Shown piece after piece: positions 5,336-7,178 of a stretch of DNA of 7,178 nucleotides; position 1 is the first letter of the stretch; each line of letters opens with the position of its first letter. The stretch comes from Desulfuromonadales bacterium (GTDB lineage Bacteria > Desulfobacterota > Desulfuromonadia > Desulfuromonadales > BM103): the NCBI GenBank assembly GCA_030640215.1, contig DAOWJU010000102.1:1-7178 (forward strand), in the 5' to 3' direction. Under the pieces are notes generated by a model. The model was not told where the DNA came from. It worked only from the letters and a program-made list of their open reading frames with translations, and made no database searches. The position numbers were made by a program, and so were the translations under genes.

Positions 5336-7178
5336 ATGGACAAGTATCTTTCTGAAAAATCTCAAGCCAAGCTGCGCCAGGAAATTCTCGAATCTGGCGG
5401 CAACGAAGTCTTCTGCCTCGGCCATACCGATGCGAAGCAGGTTGTCGTTGATCTGGAGATCCTCGCCCGCGGCAATCGCGAAGCGGTTCCTGTAATCCTT
5501 CAAGCCTGCCGCCCCGGCGATGTGATTATTCACAATCACCCGAGCGGGCACCTCGAACCCTCAGAGCCCGACCTTGCCATAGCCGGAAATCTTGGTTCGC
5601 TGGGAGTTGGCTTCTACATTGTCAATAACCAGGTCAACAAAATCTACCGGGTCGTCGAAGCGTTTAAACCGGCAGAGAACACCACTGTTGAATATGAACA
5701 GGTCACCGCACTCCTGGGACCGGAAGGGAAAGTTTGTCAAAACCTGCCCGGCTTTGAAGACCGCCCAGAACAGCTACGCATGGCCTTTGCGGTCACCGAA
5801 GCTCTCAATCGCCACAGTATCGCCCTGGTCGAAGCTGGCACCGGTACCGGCAAGAGCCTCGCCTACCTGGTACCGGCCATCCTCTGGACCCTTGCCAACC
5901 GGGAGCGGCTGGTCGTCTCTACCAACACCATCAATCTGCAGGAGCAGTTGATCCGCAAGGATCTGCCTTTTCTGCAGCGCTCCACGGGTCTCGATTTTCG
6001 GGTTGAGCTGGTCAAAGGCCGTTCGAACTACCTTTGTCAACGCCGGTTGGAAGGCGCTGCAGCAGAACCGGGCCTCTTTGACAGCGAGCACGTTGCTGAG
6101 TTGAAGGCATTACGCGAATGGGCAGAGCAAACCAGTGATGGCTCGCGCGAAGACCTCTCTTTTCTCCCCAATGGCACCCTCTGGGATGAAGTCTGCTGCG
6201 AAGCGGACCAGTGCAGTCGCAGCCAGTGCCAGTACTTTAACAGCTGCTTCTTTCATCAGGCCAGGCGGCGTGCCGCCCGTGCTGACATCCTGGTGGTAAA
6301 TCATGCCCTGCTCTTAGCCGACCTCTCCTTACGCCATCAGACAGACAACTATTCGGCAATGGCGGTGCTCCCGCCATTCTCCAGACTGGTTATCGACGAA
6401 GCACATCACCTTGAAGAAGTCGCGACACGCTACTTCAGCACGCAAGTGACCCGCTTTGCCTTTGCTCGCACTCTCAACCGACTGCGTCATCCCCGCAAGC
6501 CGCAAAGAGGTCTGTTGCCGCGCCTGCTCGTACAACTCAGTAACTCTCTTGATGATAGTCAGAGTGCTCTTTATAAGGATCTGCACGAACGTATTGAAGC
6601 ACTCATCAGCCAACGGCAGGAGTTGCTCGACCGGTCTATTGCCGAACTGGAACAGACCGGCCTCGATTTAGCAAAAGCTCTCGGCACAGACATTCGTTCT
6701 GGAGAAGAGATTCGTCAGCGACTGATACCAACCTTCGTGGGAAAATCAGCCTGGCAAAAAACCGAGGCCATGCTGCGCAGCCTGTCCCGAGCGACCAGTG
6801 AATTCGGTGATGCACTACGCGAACTGCTGAAAGCATTACACAAATTACCTGACGATGCCGCCGAGGCAACCCGCTCGCTTGCGACCGATCTGGCCGGTAT
6901 CAGCTTACGTCTGCAGGGCACTGCCGATCAGGTGCAGGCATTTGTCGCCAACGCGCCGGAATCGTGTGCCTGGTTTGAAATCACCAAGGGCCGTATCGGT
7001 CGCGGTGAAGGGATCATCACCCGTCTCTGCACAGCACCACTGGTGGTTGCGCCGCTCTTGCGAGAGACGCTGATGGAACGTATGCAGACCGTCATCATGA
7101 CCAGTGCAACGCTGACTGTGGCAGGACGTTTTGATTATCTGCGGCAACGGATCGGACTAAATGAACTGGAGCCAGGTC
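5336..7178 (+). CDS. DinG-family Fe-S DNA helicase with N-terminal JAMM (RadC/JAB-like) domain, C-terminus outside window
   Basis: 614 codons are open to the window edge. Residues 1-110 form a JAMM metalloprotease-like domain: E24, H66 and H68 (in HNHPSG), S76 and D79. Their spacing closely follows archaeal AfJAMM, so zinc binding and catalysis look intact. Residues from about 140 are an XPD/DinG-type superfamily 2 helicase: Walker A AGTGTGKS (167-174); Fe-S cysteines C234, C293, C298 and C304, the last three spaced as in E. coli DinG; NHALL (322-326); DEAH box (354-357); and TSATL (589-593). The C-terminal motifs lie beyond 7178. The helicase part would unwind DNA with 5'-to-3' polarity, probably at R-loops or stalled forks; the JAMM target is unknown. 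An in-frame TAA at 5321-5323 makes this ATG the first possible start, and a later start would remove the JAMM domain. No clear Shine-Dalgarno sequence precedes it. DinG of many Firmicutes instead carries an N-terminal exonuclease domain. Confidence 0.92.
   Translation, partial: MDKYLSEKSQAKLRQEILESGGNEVFCLGHTDAKQVVVDLEILARGNREAVPVILQACRPGDVIIHNHPSGHLEPSEPDLAIAGNLGSLGVGFYIVNNQVNKIYRVVEAFKPAENTTVEYEQVTALLGPEGKVCQNLPGFEDRPEQLRMAFAVTEALNRHSIALVEAGTGTGKSLAYLVPAILWTLANRERLVVSTNTINLQEQLIRKDLPFLQRSTGLDFRVELVKGRSNYLCQRRLEGAAAEPGLFDSEHVAELKALREWAEQTSDGSREDLSFLPNGTLWDEVCCEADQCSRSQCQYFNSCFFHQARRRAARADILVVNHALLLADLSLRHQTDNYSAMAVLPPFSRLVIDEAHHLEEVATRYFSTQVTRFAFARTLNRLRHPRKPQRGLLPRLLVQLSNSLDDSQSALYKDLHERIEALISQRQELLDRSIAELEQTGLDLAKALGTDIRSGEEIRQRLIPTFVGKSAWQKTEAMLRSLSRATSEFGDALRELLKALHKLPDDAAEATRSLATDLAGISLRLQGTADQVQAFVANAPESCAWFEITKGRIGRGEGIITRLCTAPLVVAPLLRETLMERMQTVIMTSATLTVAGRFDYLRQRIGLNELEPG

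Overview
The window reads as chromosomal DNA of a Gram-negative bacterium, most likely a deltaproteobacterium of the Desulfuromonadales/Geobacter type. The pointers are a ClpB disaggregase of ordinary proteobacterial form, abundant MshEN (GspE/PilB N-terminal) domains fused to signalling proteins, moderate GC content, and a DinG-type helicase with a JAMM domain at its N-terminus. This placement is inferred from gene content; no rRNA or other taxonomic marker is present. I see no tRNA, rRNA, CRISPR array, insertion sequence or prophage gene.

Layout. Four genes form a divergent block around a 335-bp intergenic region (3506-3840). To the left, on the minus strand, lies clpB (3505 to 869). After 118 bp it is followed by a gene for an MshEN domain fused to a response-regulator receiver domain (750 to beyond base 1, so its C-terminus is missing). 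To the right, on the plus strand, lies an uncharacterised AAA+ ATPase with an MshEN-like N-terminus and a probable winged helix (3841-5262). After 73 bp comes a DinG-family Fe-S helicase with an N-terminal JAMM/RadC-like metalloprotease domain (5336 to beyond 7178, so its C-terminal helicase half is missing).

Regulation visible in the sequence. clpB has a perfect heat-shock-type -35 (CTTGAAA) with a weaker -10, and an A/T-rich stretch just upstream of it. The two ends of the divergent region share a 15-bp near-repeat of the form CCC-N4-GGG-TCATT, which could be a common operator. The helicase gene has a consensus TATAAT so close to its ATG that the mRNA would be almost leaderless, and it has no clear Shine-Dalgarno sequence. 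A perfect 13-bp palindrome overlaps its -35.

How the genes may work together. ClpB resolubilises aggregated proteins. The two proteins with MshEN motifs, one on each side of it, could tie this locus to cyclic-di-GMP or phosphorelay signalling. The AAA+ ATPase resembles MoxR/helix-2-insert type chaperone ATPases. The JAMM-helicase fusion is a separate, probably DNA-repair-related function. Functional links between the four genes are inferred from position and shared domains only.
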